Origin: Scleroderma bovista
Lineage: Eukaryota > Basidiomycota > Agaricomycetes > Boletales > Sclerodermataceae
Length of the DNA stretch: 64,000 nt
Assembly (NCBI GenBank): GCA_037178675.1
Contig: JAYMGJ010000119.1
Location: 62,001 to 126,000 of the forward strand
Direction of reading: 5' to 3'
Made by a program: the position numbers and the translations under genes. Below are positions 33,244 to 45,300 of the stretch, piece after piece. Every line of letters starts with the position of its first letter. Position 1 is the first letter of the stretch. The notes beneath the pieces were generated by a model. That model was not told the origin of the DNA and did not search any database. It was given only the letters and a program-made list of their open reading frames with translations.

Positions 33244-36200
33244 ATGGCTGTTATTGAGGACGCGCAGCACCTGCATCACGAAGCAACTCCCTCTGAGAGT
33301 CCCTCACAGAGGTCGTCCGCCATCTCTTCCAACCCCAGTGCTGGCACTGTCCGCGACGGCTCCAGTGGCAATTCCGCGCTGACCTCCGAAACAGGTATGT
33401 GTCATTTCAGTGCACGTGGGCTTTCCGTTACGCGGCTGGCGGCTGGTTAGCTTGCTCAAACAGACATGCTTGATTTTTTCCTTGGCTTCTCTCCCCGTCG
33501 CGCATTCGTTGACCTCCACTCCTTCATCCATGCTCAGGTCCTGATTCGACTGACTTGTTCTTTCCTTTGGAAAATTTCTTTTCCCAAAACTTGGGTATGC
33601 ATCTGCCGTCTATTCTAGATTTTTCTACCATTTTCTGCTCGTTTGCTGCATGCGACTGAACGTCTGACCCACTTTTCGCCTCTTCCACAGGCTTTTATGA
33701 CACACCTTCGCCCTCTCCTTCGTCATTAGGCTTCCCCTCACATCCCTCCCAAACCTTTCCTCCTTCAAGCTATTTTTCCATGTCATCCGATGGGAGGCTG
33801 TCCGACAAATCTGATCTGCAGTCCCATTCCACCTATCCTCCAGGAATGAGTCGCCGTAGCTCGCAGCTGCAGCAGCAACCGCAAAGTTCCATGTCCAGTC
33901 CGTCTTCTCGGGTACAGCCTCAGCTACCCATGCAGCCGACTCTTCTGCCGCCATATTTTCCTTCATCTCCCGCTTGTGGCGTCCCCAGTCAAACGCAACC
34001 CCAGCAAGAGGCTACCTCTACTTCCGTCGATCAAAACACATCTGCACCCTTATCGCGCGGCACCGCTGGTACATCGTCTCTTTTCACCGGTAGTCCACCA
34101 CCCGCACAATCATATCCTTCTCGTTCACCATATTCGCCTCGGGCAGGCTACGGTGGACCATTTGCTATGCCTTCACAACCTCCACATCCATTCCCAAATC
34201 CGCCGCATCAGTCTTATCCATACACGTATCACGTTCATCCAGCACTCCCGCCCGATAGTGGTCAGTACCAGCAAGGCACTGGATATGTGCCGATAGTACA
34301 GCACCATCTTCAGCCATACTATCGGCACCATTCTGCGTCAGATGGTGCACCGTACCCACCACCACCTCATGGATCAATATCGCCTCAGTCTGTTGCAGGC
34401 ACACCAGGGCCCTCGCACACCCCAACATACCCTTCGCAGCCCTACCAGCCGCTGCATTACGGGGCCTCATCTCCACCCTTTACGTACCCGCAGCACTTTC
34501 AGCCCGGTCCGTATCAGTGGTACTACGTCCCCGGCTCGCCTGCTGCCCCGTTTAACGAGGGAATGCAGATGCAATTTCCGCCTCACCATCCCATGACCTA
34601 CCCGCCGAATCAACAAATGGAAGGACGTAGCGGGCCCCCCTTGGAGCGTCAATCGCAAGTATCACCTCCGCAGGTCAGCTCTAGCGTGAGTGCTCCCCTT
34701 CAAGGACGGAAGCCTATTCTTCCTCAGTCTGCGCCACAACCTTCGCAGTCGCCAGCGCCTGCACCATCCGCATCCTCAGTTACTCCTGCGTCGCAATCCG
34801 CTGTTACTGGTGGCGAAAAGAGCAGCCCAGCATCTTCTACTGTGCCCACACGCACTCACACTGAGCGGCCCGTTGTCCGTCGGTCCTATCACCCCAATCC
34901 ACCAGCCAGCCGGTCCGAGTGGGTGATGTGGGTTGGAAATGTTCCTGGAGATACAACTCATGACGAGCTATGGCGATTCCTCAAACGTCCAGCATCCCCT
35001 GAGCCTGGGAAAGAAGACACTGCCAATGGAATAACCTCGATTTTCCTTATTTCCAGATCTAACTGTGCCTTCGTGAACTTCGAGACGGAGGGCTATCTGC
35101 AGAACGCGATCGGGCGGTTCAACGGGCAGCAGTTGCGTCCAAATAATAGGCGGTGCCCCCGCCTCGTATGTAAGGCGCGTCGGAGGGAGGACGATCTGCG
35201 TGCTGGCGTGGGAGGACAGCGAGGGATGGGCGTGCATACCGAACATGTTCGGAAGCAACGTTGGCAAGAGCGTGAGAAGGCAGAGGAAGCGCGATCTTCG
35301 GCCGGCGACGGGTCCCAAGCGAGCGAGGGGCCGTTCCGTTCGTTGGCGCCGCCTGCGCTGCCTCTTTCAAGTAATGAAGAGGTAGCGAAGGCGCCGTCGC
35401 CTACGGTCAAGGCACAGTCTGTCAGCTCGTATGCATCTACGACTTCGAGTTTCTTAAGTCGACATTTTCCGAAGCGATTCTTCATAATTAAATCGCTGAC
35501 ACAGGTAGGTCATCGTCATCACATCTGGATGAGGGATTCAAATCAGTATCTCGCACAGTTCGACTTGGATTTGAGCGTGGAGCGAGGGCTTTGGGCGACA
35601 CAGAAGCATAATGAGATGATCCTGGATCAGGCGTACCGTACGAGCATGGAGGTGATTCTTATCTTTAGCGTTAACAAGAGCGGCGAGTTTTACGGGTATG
35701 CACGGTGCGTAAAATACATAATTGGTACACTGTTGCCTTCTGATGCGTCAGACTGGTAGTATGGCGAGTCGGATACTACGCGGCGAGAGCAGCGTTTCGT
35801 GGGCTTCTCGCACCGATGACTCGCCCTCGTCGATTCTCTCCGTCTCGCCTCAAGGCCGCAAACAATTGAGGACTGCTGAAGGGCCACCGCAGAGTCCAAC
35901 GTGTTCGAGAGAAGGTCCATTGGCAAACTTCACGCCCTCTAAACATTGTTTCATTGAGGATTCGCCGATGCCGATTTCGTCGTCTGAACAGGAATGGAAA
36001 TCTGCGCCTGCAAGACTCGGTCCATCCCCCCCTGAAGAGTTTGCTATCGAGTTGGCGACTCCTAGGTTCAGCCTCGGCGGGGCGATCGGCCTGCGGCCCG
36101 CTGCGCCCATCATCTCGAAAGCTTCTGCCGCTGCGAATATACCTGCGAGGGACATTGTACTTGACAGGAATGCACCCGTAAGAGCTGTGAGGAACATGGA

Positions 36201-36639
36201 GGGCCCAAAAGCAGGCAAGTCCCCGTTACAGCCGGTTCGGGAGGAGAATCCGGCCAGCAGTGTAGGTGAAGGCGGGAACATTCCAGAAGCACCTCGGCCA
36301 GCAAAGCAGACGGGTCTCGAACATCACGATGGGGAATGGGGAGAGCCATTTAAGGTTGAATGGCTGTGCACTCAGCGGGTGCCGTTTCAACGAACACGCC
36401 ATCTCCGAAACGCTTGGAACCACGACAGGGAGATCAAGGTCTCGCGGGATGGCACGGAACTCGAACCAGGTATTGGACAAAGACTTATTAACGAATGGGT
36501 GGCCCTCGCCGCTGTTGCCACTGAAGGGGAAGGGGGCCGAACGCAGAATTCAGGCAAACGATCCACCAAATCGACCCCTAGAAGACCGTTGACACCAGTG
36601 GAGCCATCAACAAAAGGCAACGAACACGGGCCATCATGA
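33244..36639 (+). CDS. RRM plus YTH-domain RNA-binding protein (m6A-reader-like)
   Basis: Exon 1 is 33244-33394; a 296-nt intron ends at 33690; exon 2 runs to 35501. The first 390 or so residues are Pro/Ser/Gln/Tyr-rich and disordered. An RRM follows: EWVMWVGNVPGDTTHDELWR and ITSIFLISRSNCAFVNFETE. The YTH domain starts with SSFLSRHFPKRFFIIKSLTQ, splices at GTAGGT...CACAG, and continues FDLDLSVERGLWATQKHNEM (first cage Trp), AYRTSMEVILIFSVNKSGEF and YGYAR. After a further intron comes a roughly 200-residue Ser/Pro-rich stretch. The domain then resumes with FKVEWLCTQRVPFQRTRHLR, NAWNHDREIKVSRDGTELEP and a stop at 36639. YTH proteins bind N6-methyladenosine in mRNA or meiotic removal signals; which applies here is unknown. 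No nonsense codon was found. Confidence 0.9.
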
Positions 36640-37336
36640 CTTGGAACGGCATCCTCCAATTCTGTTATCACGAATCACTTAACGTAGGACACGACGCCAC
36701 ACGGATTTTTTTTTAAACCTTACACACGCACGGCTTGCCTATCATTTTCATTTTCATTCCTTCACTCTGGTCTCCTCTCTATCACGCTGGTTTTAAAAGG
36801 CAAAAGTACTTGATATTCACGAAACAAGAGCTGTCTTCTTAGGTTTGCAGTTTTCATCTGTATTATTGCTTTTCTCGGTCTAGGTCTGTTAGATGGTCCT
36901 CTTGCTGTCAGAGTCGTACTAAGTCCTTTTCGTCGCAATTCTGGTTCTCGAGATCTGTTCTGTAGCAATTTTAGGATATACACGTACCAACACAGTTACT
37001 CTCATTGACGCCAATATTTGATCTCACACCCGATGCCTCGATCTGGATCAATACCGTACAGGAAGTTGGAACCAAACAAGAAAGGTTTCCACTAACAACA
37101 AATGCAGGGCGGTGTATGCCCGCAGCGCTCGATCCGCTCCACTCAACCCTTCTGTTGTTCGGACTGTTCAACAAGGCCGCAGTGAGTTGATCCAGAAGGA
37201 GGCTGGGGTACATGTATCTTGAATCGTCTTCATAACGAAAATACATTCTCAGTAAGCCTGCTCTTACTCGTTGGCGACGTGCCTAAAGGCTACACTGTTC
37301 CACCCACTCGTGATCATACCCAGACTTAAGCGCAAT
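36640..37336. other. Intergenic region between YTH and F-box genes
   Basis: No coding potential recognised. It contains a T run at 36706-36714 and presumably the YTH 3' UTR and the F-box promoter. Confidence 0.4.
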
Positions 37337-39095
37337 ATGGCCACAGCTGGGATCGCAGATTTACCTGTCGAATTGATAGAGAAAATTCTCTTTCATCTGG
37401 ATCCGCGCGATATATCCAAGGCAGCACAATCAGGCTGGGTCTTTCGCAATATAGTTTACGGAGCCGATAAGCAGAGCTTCTGGAGAGTCCTTTACCTCAT
37501 TCAACCACTGGACGACCCACGGAATACAGTGACACATCTCGGAATTCCGCGAGCCTGCGTGACAGACCAAAGCCGCCCGAATACACCCACGAGATCCGTG
37601 GACAGGTGTACGATGTACTCGTACAGCATCGACTGGTGCAGGGATCTACAGCGAGTCATACGTGCAGCGGCTGTTGTACGCAATCCCAGTCTGTGTCGGA
37701 AAGGAGAATTCGCCGAAGTCTTACAAGCATTGCTTGATGTCGCCACGAACCTGCCCTCTGTCTCGTTCAGGAACAGCGCTGGGGAATCACGAAACATCGT
37801 CTGGGTAACAGATCTTCTCGGGGATGGCGCTTTTTTGGACAGCTTGGAACGAATGCCGCCATCGCGGTTAACACCAGAGGAGAGGCAATTACTTGCCCGA
37901 CTCCACGTGTGGGTTGGGCTAACAGCGAAAGATACTGAAGACAAGGAGAGACGCACTGCTATGCGCGCCCTTGTGTATAATCTAGCGAACTATACACCCC
38001 TAAATGCCTATGGACCATTCTTAAAGGATGGCACTATGCGGGTGGACTGGGTTGCAGTGCAGGCGCTTGCCCATGTATATGGAATGCTACAGACCGAGAT
38101 CTCTTCGGATGACAGCGACATGGAAATGGAAGATGATAATGACCCGGATAGCGATGGCGACAATGAACGAACAGCTTTCGCTACCGGTGTCCGCTTACAA
38201 TTTTGCCAGAGTGTCATTCCAACCGGTATGAATTTTGGTCAGGTTGATTCGGATTGGGCTGGTGTCGAAAGCTTGTGGAACATTGGGTATTGCTTCCTTG
38301 ATGATTTGGAATTTTCTTGTAAGCATCATTCTTTCGCCAGTGATCATGATGGTGATTTCATCCGCGTCTGTATTCTCCCACCTCACCGAATAGCTTACAA
38401 CAGCGGGGATGTACGTGTGTCATCTGTTTGGGAGAAAGCAATCAGAAACGTTTTATTCTCACTAGCCTGAATTGAATACCGCCATCCTTGATGATGACGA
38501 AATTGAAGATCACCACGCAATTCGCGTTCGGTTTCGCATAACTGGAGTTGAGCCAAACCCGGCTCATCCCTATCGACCGAAGATCAACTATATAGGAGAC
38601 GCGCTGGGAGGCGACCTTCCTATAACTGGATTTGTTGAGCTGACACCCGACGATCAAGTTCGGTGGCATTTCGTGCGTCTGGATTCGTTGATACCTTTTA
38701 TCTTCCGTTAATTCCTAATTTTATCACCTCTCAGGGTGGCGGAAATGCTGAACTGGGTGAATGGAAGTACGTTCGTTTTTAAGTCGCAGGTATTGCAACA
38801 GTGCTTATTGATGCAAACGATCCTGCTGCGTATCCAATCCACGCTCAAACTTGTAACCTATGCCAATTCACCCACACTTTATTCCCTGGTCCAGCTGCGA
38901 AGGTATCGGCTTAGGGGGTGTACGATCACCAGTAGGTATAGTCGGTGTGTGGTCCACCGTCACTCACAGTGCCGAGGATCCCACTGGTGAGTAGACCACT
39001 CTTTGGCTGTCTGGTTGATCCCACGTGCCGTCGTCTGATCTGCTGCTTCAGGGCCATTTTGGATGCAACGTCGTTTCCGTGACGAGAGAGTCTAG
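37337..39095 (+). CDS. F-box domain protein
   Basis: Probable substrate-recognition subunit of an SCF ubiquitin ligase. ATG 37337 opens directly on the F-box: IADLPVELIEKILFHLDPRD then ISKAAQSGWVFRNIVYGADK and FWRVLYL (residues about 4-50). The body has YSIDWCRDLQRVIRAAAVVR and an acidic patch DDSDMEMEDDNDPDSDGDNE. After an intron at GTACGT...CACTAG the C-terminal exons give PELNTAILDDDEIEDHHAIR, VRFRITGVEPNPAHPYRPKI, then PWSSCEGIGLGGVRSPVGIV and WSTVTHSAEDPTG. The latter splices at GTGAGT...CTTCAG into GPFWMQRRFRDERV and a TAG at 39093-39095. This C-terminal pattern is typical of an Agaricomycete F-box family. The small exon around 38740-38890 is not fully resolved. Confidence 0.85.
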
Positions 39096-39531
39096 TTCGA
39101 TTGCAGACGAGCTGAAAGAAACGAGCCTGCAAGAGTGTGTAATCTAGTTTTGATTTCCTGGACAGAATGCAGGATATGAGCGCGACTAGGGTTGACTTCT
39201 CGCTGTTATGTAGATATGCAAGGCGAGCCTCATTGGTATTGACCCGGCTAAGCATGAAGTGGCGTCTTTTCATCAAACTCCATTGTGTCAACTCTTCGCT
39301 GAGTCGTTAGACAACTTCAAATACATATCCGCTTTACTTCCGTCACTAAAACGCGCGGAAGGGACGTTTAAATTGCCATGGGAACGCGGAAGGTGGGCGG
39401 ACCGCAGCGCTATCCTCCTCGGCGCCGAATAACATTATAATTCACTTTGCCTTGATCTTTACCGTCGCCATAATTTCTTTCGTCTGCGCTATCGTGGTCC
39501 AATAGCTGCGATATCTCTGAAATCTCACGTC
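39096..39531. other. Promoter region of the DUF3605 gene
   Basis: No gene seen; an ACTTTGCCTTG-type pyrimidine-rich stretch precedes the ATG. Nothing specific assigned. Confidence 0.35.
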
Positions 39532-40629
39532 ATGACTATCGAGACACATACTGTTCTCCTGCGGCATAAACCAGAAAAATCCTCAGTTACAACTGTTGCA
39601 GTGGGCTATGGGCCTCCGACCAAGCAAGAGTTGCTCGTACATTACCCAGCACGCTTCACATGGCCTCAGCTGAAGGCAATTGTCAATTCTGGGTCGGTTC
39701 ATGCGCTAGTTTCTTTGCGAGTGCCGCTGAAAGAAACTTCCAAAGCGACCTAGGTCTCCTCAAACGCGACAAAAGGTTGCAATTAAGATACGACAGTTGG
39801 GCGGCAGATATAAATAAGAAATATGGTTCCCTAGGTAGGTGACATTGACGTGAGCACAGTAGGGTGTGCAATTAAGCAGCCTTGCAACAGTCAACTTTCT
39901 CCTGAACTACCGTCTCCAGTGGGGAAAGCGAGACATACTTTCACTCATTCCTTCAGCTCTGGACGAACCCGAAGTTAACGATGAACATAAAAGTACACCT
40001 ACAGGGAACGGTTCACAGATCGAGCTTGAATACTTCCAGGGTGATATTCCCTTCCACTCTGATCTTATCTGCATCATTCAGAATGACTGGCCGTATTCAG
40101 GTACCATGCGTCTACTTTATGTGATTCGTTCACGCCATTCATTTTCTACCCTCTTTAGTTCCTCCGGAGATCGAGCACACGGTCGTCTGGTCTCGCGTCC
40201 CTATTTTCCATCCCGCTTTGGTTCCAAGCTCGATTGAGGCCCGGATACAGCAGGATGGCCTCTGCGGTTTTACGGGTTCAAACACGTCTGCAGAGCATCT
40301 CCCTTCACTCGAATCGTGTTTGCCGACGTTGGCTGAATGGGGAGTAACCATCGAGAGCATTCGCATTCCAAGAGGAAGTGAAGAGGACGAAGAGATGGTA
40401 CGGAATGCTGGAAAGGAAGTTAGCGCCTTCGTGAAGCGGCGGTGGCAAGAAAACAAATGGGAGACAGCTTGGTTTGTTAATCCACCTGTACGTCCACTAC
40501 TCATGCATATTCCTGTGGGATGATTGACCGTTGCCTTCACAGAGACTGCAGAGCGTCCCCGGATTGGCACACATACATGTCTTTGCGCGGAAAAAGTCTC
40601 CCGAAGAAACTGCATCATGGGATGCGTAG
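39532..40629 (+). CDS. DUF3605 protein (N-acetylglucosamine-induced protein 1-like)
   Basis: A conserved fungal family of unknown biochemistry. Five exons were joined. Exon 1 has GPPTKQELLVHYPARFTWPQ then LKAIVNSG; a GTCGGT...AAAG intron leads to DLGLLKRDKRLQLRYDSWAA and DINKKYGSL. The next intron leads to VNFLLNYRLQWGKRDILSLI. The fourth exon starts after DWPYS with VPPEIEHTVVWSRVPIFHPA and carries QQDGLCGFTGSN, EWGVTIESIRIPRG, EVSAFVKRRWQENKWETAWF and VNPP. The last exon is RLQSVPGLAHIHVFARKKSP with EETASWDA and TAG at 40627-40629. The full DUF3605 core is present and unbroken. It is same-strand with the F-box gene 0.4 kb upstream and convergent with the unknown gene ending at 40689. Confidence 0.88.
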
Positions 40630-40688
40630 TTGTCCAGATATTTCTAGAAGGTAGGTATAGAGGAACCTTAGAAGTAACTTATAGCATC

Positions 40689-41436
40689 CTATAGAAAACC
40701 ATTAGTCACATTGTCGAACGACGCATGCAACGGATAGACAACAACAAATCTGAAGTCGAGGATGGCTCCTACGGGGAAGTGGTCGTCCTCCCGATAGAAC
40801 TTACGACGCACCGAGTCCATCGTGCGGATAGACAGTAGTTCATTGGACCACAGGATCTGTCGTATGCCAGCGAAACTTCCATGGTCCATTTTATGAGATC
40901 CTCCAAAGAAAAGTAGTATGGATTGACCTAGGAGGTTGCCTCCATCACTAGCCTGAGAGAAGATCATAAGAAAGTGTTTGTTGGCAGTCATGCCAATCCT
41001 AGGGCGAAGGAAATCGAAATCATATGCCGGGCGTGCCCACTTGAAAAGACCATCTGAATTCGCAGCAGGTTCTTCGTTGTCACTGTCGGAGAATGCTGCG
41101 CCGAGTTTCTTGAGCGTCGTAGAAACGTCAAGAATAATATCACGAATGGTTGACTCGGCCTCACTATTGTCGGGGGATCGCGCTTGGATGTGCTACTAGT
41201 GAAAACGATATTCATTTGCAAATTTGGAGTCCAGGTCTGTCTTCCTGACGTCATCGTTTGGCACGCCGCTAGTACTATAGAGCGTGAAGTACCCTGTGCA
41301 TTCTTCTATAACTTCGAGTCTTATCGTAACAGAAACATGTCGACGGCGAAGGGTGAAGATTATCTGAGTGGACGTAATCTTTCCATCAGTTAGCACTATT
41401 AACATCCCATTACATAGCATAACTAAGCGAACCAAC
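40689..41436 (-). CDS. Hypothetical protein
   Basis: Not recognised. The minus strand reads DGKITSTQIIFTLRRRHVSV, TIRLEVIEECTGYFTLYSTS and GVPNDD, then a 50-60 nt intron (GTCAGG...CTAGTAG) to HIQARSPDNSEAESTIRDII. The frame stays open through LDVSTTLKKLGAAFSDSDNE, YDFDFLRPRIGMTANKHFLM, GGNLLGQSILLFFGGSHKMD and REDDHFPVGAILDFRFVVVY to a stop at 40689. No domain, signal peptide or membrane helix is obvious. The start at about 41436 is provisional; 5' exons may include the piece at 41970-42218. Confidence 0.45.
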
Positions 41437-41969
41437 AGGGAACTATAACGAGGATTCAACCTGCCATCCTGAGGATCTCCAGTCGCACGACGGCAGTGAG
41501 TCCTACGGACACGGTGGCAGTGGCACTGGGCAAGCTGGCGGGTACTCCGGGAAACAGTCCAAGAGTAATGGACAAGGGCCTTCACAAAGCGAAAGAGAAG
41601 GCAACAGGACAGTCGATGACTATGGCCGATTTGATCCTGGTTTGGCTGCTGGTAAACGTCCTGAGGAAACTGAGGTCTGTAGCATTCCGGGAATCCGACA
41701 GATGGGCGGGGTAAAGTATGTTGCCAATGAGGTCCGCAGGGAAACGGGCGGTAACGTCCCCACCTGCGTTCGTGGCTACGAATGCGATCGCGAAGGCTAC
41801 GAGGACTTGTGTTCTTCGGGTACCAAGCTTGAGTCCTCGAGGGTGTTGGGTATGACTTTGATCCATTTAATTATCATTCGGCTGTGTACTGATGCCCACG
41901 AATAGGAGGGGTGGAGGTGGAAAGATTGTAAAGGATCCTGGTCTGAAGGAAAAAGTCAGGTAAATATGT

Positions 41970-42218
41970 CTACTTGCCCTTTTGAATACCGATCGCCAAT
42001 GTCTTCCTCAGGTCGGAGAGTTGTAATGCTACAAACACCATTTGGCCACGTGTCCGACCAGAATTTGTTCCGCACGAAGTGTAATTGATGATTGTGAACG
42101 ATTGGCTCATTGCTTCAATGGAGTGTTTTGGCACGACTATTGCAATCGTGAGTAGACCAGGCAGAATGGCCTCTGAGATCTGAAGATTTGAACGACAACC
42201 GAATTCAACACTTGACAT
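41970..42218 (-). CDS. Short hypothetical ORF, possible 5' exon of the downstream gene
   Basis: It starts with ATG at 42218 and reads MSSVEFGCRSNLQISEAILP, GLLTIAIVVPKHSIEAMSQS, and GRTRGQMVFVALQLSDLRKT for 82 codons. It lies 97 bp from the RecQ start on the opposite strand. It could be the first exon of the gene ending at 40689 (same strand), but the intervening splice sites were not established. Confidence 0.3.
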   Translation of the reverse strand: MSSVEFGCRSNLQISEAILPGLLTIAIVVPKHSIEAMSQSFTIINYTSCGTNSGRTRGQMVFVALQLSDLRKTLAIGIQKGK

Positions 42219-42314
42219 TGACCGAGGTCACGTGATCGCGTCATTTGTACGCGCAGCTGCTCGCGCCCAGTGGTAATACTAAGGTGTGATACCCTCCATG
42301 CCAAGTATATCTCC

Positions 42315-45300
42315 ATGGATCGTAATCATGGAGATGGCATTCTCGCATACTACAAACCTACATCAAACTCCGGTGGAAGATTCAACAATATTCAGCCAGC
42401 TCTGACACACGATGCTCTCATGGAAAGATGTAACAGGTGCGGAAGAATAGTTCACTGCGGTGGGACCCAGTTTCAATGCATCCTGCTCCCTAGATTGCTG
42501 TGTGAGAGTGAGTAAGATATAACCTCGCTCTGGCAAGCCATCTGAACTACCGTTACTGGAAGAATTTGGTCACTCGGAATACAAGGGCAAGCAGAAAGAT
42601 ATCATCGAGGCAGCAATATCAGGTGCTTGAGATTCACATTTCCTCGCATAATAGATCGTAACTCTTTCATCTTACCGTGTAGGCGCCGATGTCTTTGTCG
42701 TTGCTCCAACGGGGATGGGGAAGGTGAGCCAAGGAAACTATTCAGTAAAGCTCGGAGCTGATAGCTGGTGAAGAGCCTCTGCTTCCAGATACCGGCCATT
42801 GTCTCCGAGGTCAGTGATTCCTGCATCTTATGTGGCACGGAAAGAAACCGACGTTACCTCCAGTGCGGCTTATCAGTTGTCATTTCACCTCTCCTAGGTA
42901 AGCACGGAAGAAGCAATCGTTATGTAGCCGATTATTGCGCTCATACCGTACGCAGCGCTCATGAAAAATCGCAAGTATATCCTGTTATAGGCATTCAACC
43001 CTTTCCAACTTCTACCTTTCTATAGAAGTCGCCCGTCTTTGTGCAAAAGGCATAGTGGCTGCTTCTCTTACTTCTGACACTACAAAAAAGGAGAAGATAC
43101 AGGTAATGTCTAATCAGTTACGTTTTGAAATGCCAGGATTAGAGCTGCTTCCCACAGATATTTAACGACCTTGGTTCTCCTCGTCCAAGGCATCGTTTGC
43201 TATACAGTGCGCTCTCCATATATTTCCGATTGGCTCGGGACTCAACAGAAAATATTCAAAGCTACCCCAGAGCGCCTGTGTACACAGGATGTTATGCAAC
43301 TTCTTTTCACAGTATACAAAAACGGTCGCCTTAGTAGATTGGTCGTTGACGAGGTAGTATTCGTAACCCGTGTTTTGCATGAGTCGTACGGCTCACAACT
43401 TTTATAGGCTCATTGCATCTCTGTAAGCAACCGCAGCGCGTCGGAGTTCACTGACTGATACAGAATTAGGAATGGGGACATGACTTCAGAGAAGAGTATA
43501 GGAAATTAGGTGCATTCCGGGACAACTTTCCAAGTGTGCCAGTGATGGCTCTGACGGCGACTGCAACAAATAGGTATATTTTCTTCCTTCATGGTGTCAA
43601 AAAGGAATTCACCAGCCCCAGCGTACAAGAGGATATCATACGCAGCCTTAAAATGGTAGAAGACCGGCTGTTCACAGCTGTTCACCCCTTCAACCGCCCC
43701 AACCTTTTCTATGAGGTAATGGCATCTTTTATCCCACTTCATCATTCCTGACGAGTTACACTACCCTAGATGCGGTACATGTCTGCCCCGGATATCCAGT
43801 CACAAATGTCAGATGTACTCGAGTTCATCACTACATTACACAAACGTCGTAACCGGCCGTCGTCTGGAATAGTCTACTGTCGACGGCGAGGAATGTGTGA
43901 TGAAATGTCGAACTTCCTCAGAGGAAAGGGGATTAACGCTAGACCATACCACCGCGGCATTACGTGTGTCCTGACTTCATCCCTCAGTATCTTTGATAGG
44001 ACTTGAACTGTTGACAGGCCCTCGGTGCTTGACAAGACACTGAAAGATTGGGAAATCGGTGGAACGGGAGAAGGTGGTGTCGACGTGGTTGGTCACCTTC
44101 GCTTTCATAAATGCTGTCCATGTTCTGACCTGTTCTAGGTTTGTGCTACTATAGCATTCGGAATGGGTATTGACAAGAGCGACGTTCGGTAAGCAGTGTA
44201 TTTCAAATGACCAGATAGCTTTCCCTCATACAAAAAAGGTATGTCATACATTATGACCTCCCAAAGAGTTTTGAAGGTAAGAGTAGATCCCGTGCGACTT
44301 TTCCACCTCTCATGCTGAGTGGTATGTAGCATACTATCAAGAAACGGGTACGTTTTAGTAGCTAAAACCAACTTACCCACGAAGCCAACTTCCTGTGTAG
44401 GTCGAGCAGGTCGCGATGGGATGGTAAATCTACTATGTTGCATATGCCCATGTCCTAACCCTCACATGACCTAGCCATCTAGATGCGTTTTATACTATTG
44501 TAAGTTTAACGTCCGCCTCTGTCATCCTGCCACGCATTGTTAACATGCCCCCCACAAACAGCGCGAGAAGACTCACTGCGCGTCCGTGGCCTCATCTCGA
44601 ACACACATGCTAAGCGACAGCAGGCTGCTAGAGCCATGACCGGTCCGGAGCCAAGTCAGCGATCAGTGGATAGTCACCAGAAGGTGAGTTTGGACACTAC
44701 CTCTGTACACCTGTGTACTGGATGTTTAGCTTCCTATAGCTTATCGATTTCGCTGAAGAAGTCAATACTTGTCGGCATGTGGTTAGTGTGCCCTAGCATT
44801 CCTTGCTTCTGATCCTTTTCTTCTCTTACTGGCGTCAGTCTATATGCAGATACTTTGGCGAAATCATTGACGCCACGGATGACGAGTTGATGAAGAACCT
44901 GTGCGACAAGATGTGCGATGTACGTTGTTTCTGATACTGATGGCCTTCCTCCCTGACCAGTGCCTGTTCCCTCGCTTGACTAGGTTTGTAAATACCCCGA
45001 GAAGGTGCGCCAACGACGAGAGAATCTATCTGTGATCGAACCCTCCGCATGGACCGAGGAGGGTTACGAAGATGATGACGAGGTTCCTTGCTATCGCCCA
45101 ACCACTGCTCCAGTGTGCGACTCGTTCCAGACAGGTCTAAACTTGGAGACCTCACGCACTTCCAACGTCAATGCTGCCACGTCCAATGGCTTCCAAAGCG
45201 TGAAACGAGGCCGTTCTGATGACACTTCACTTCCGGACTCAAAGCGAATGAAGCACGGGGAGATCAATCCTCTCGTTCCCCTGGGTGAGTGCAAATATGA

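Noticed and set aside
38442..38669. Small minus-strand ORF over the F-box gene
   Set aside because: It is antisense to conserved F-box C-terminal exons with correct splice sites.
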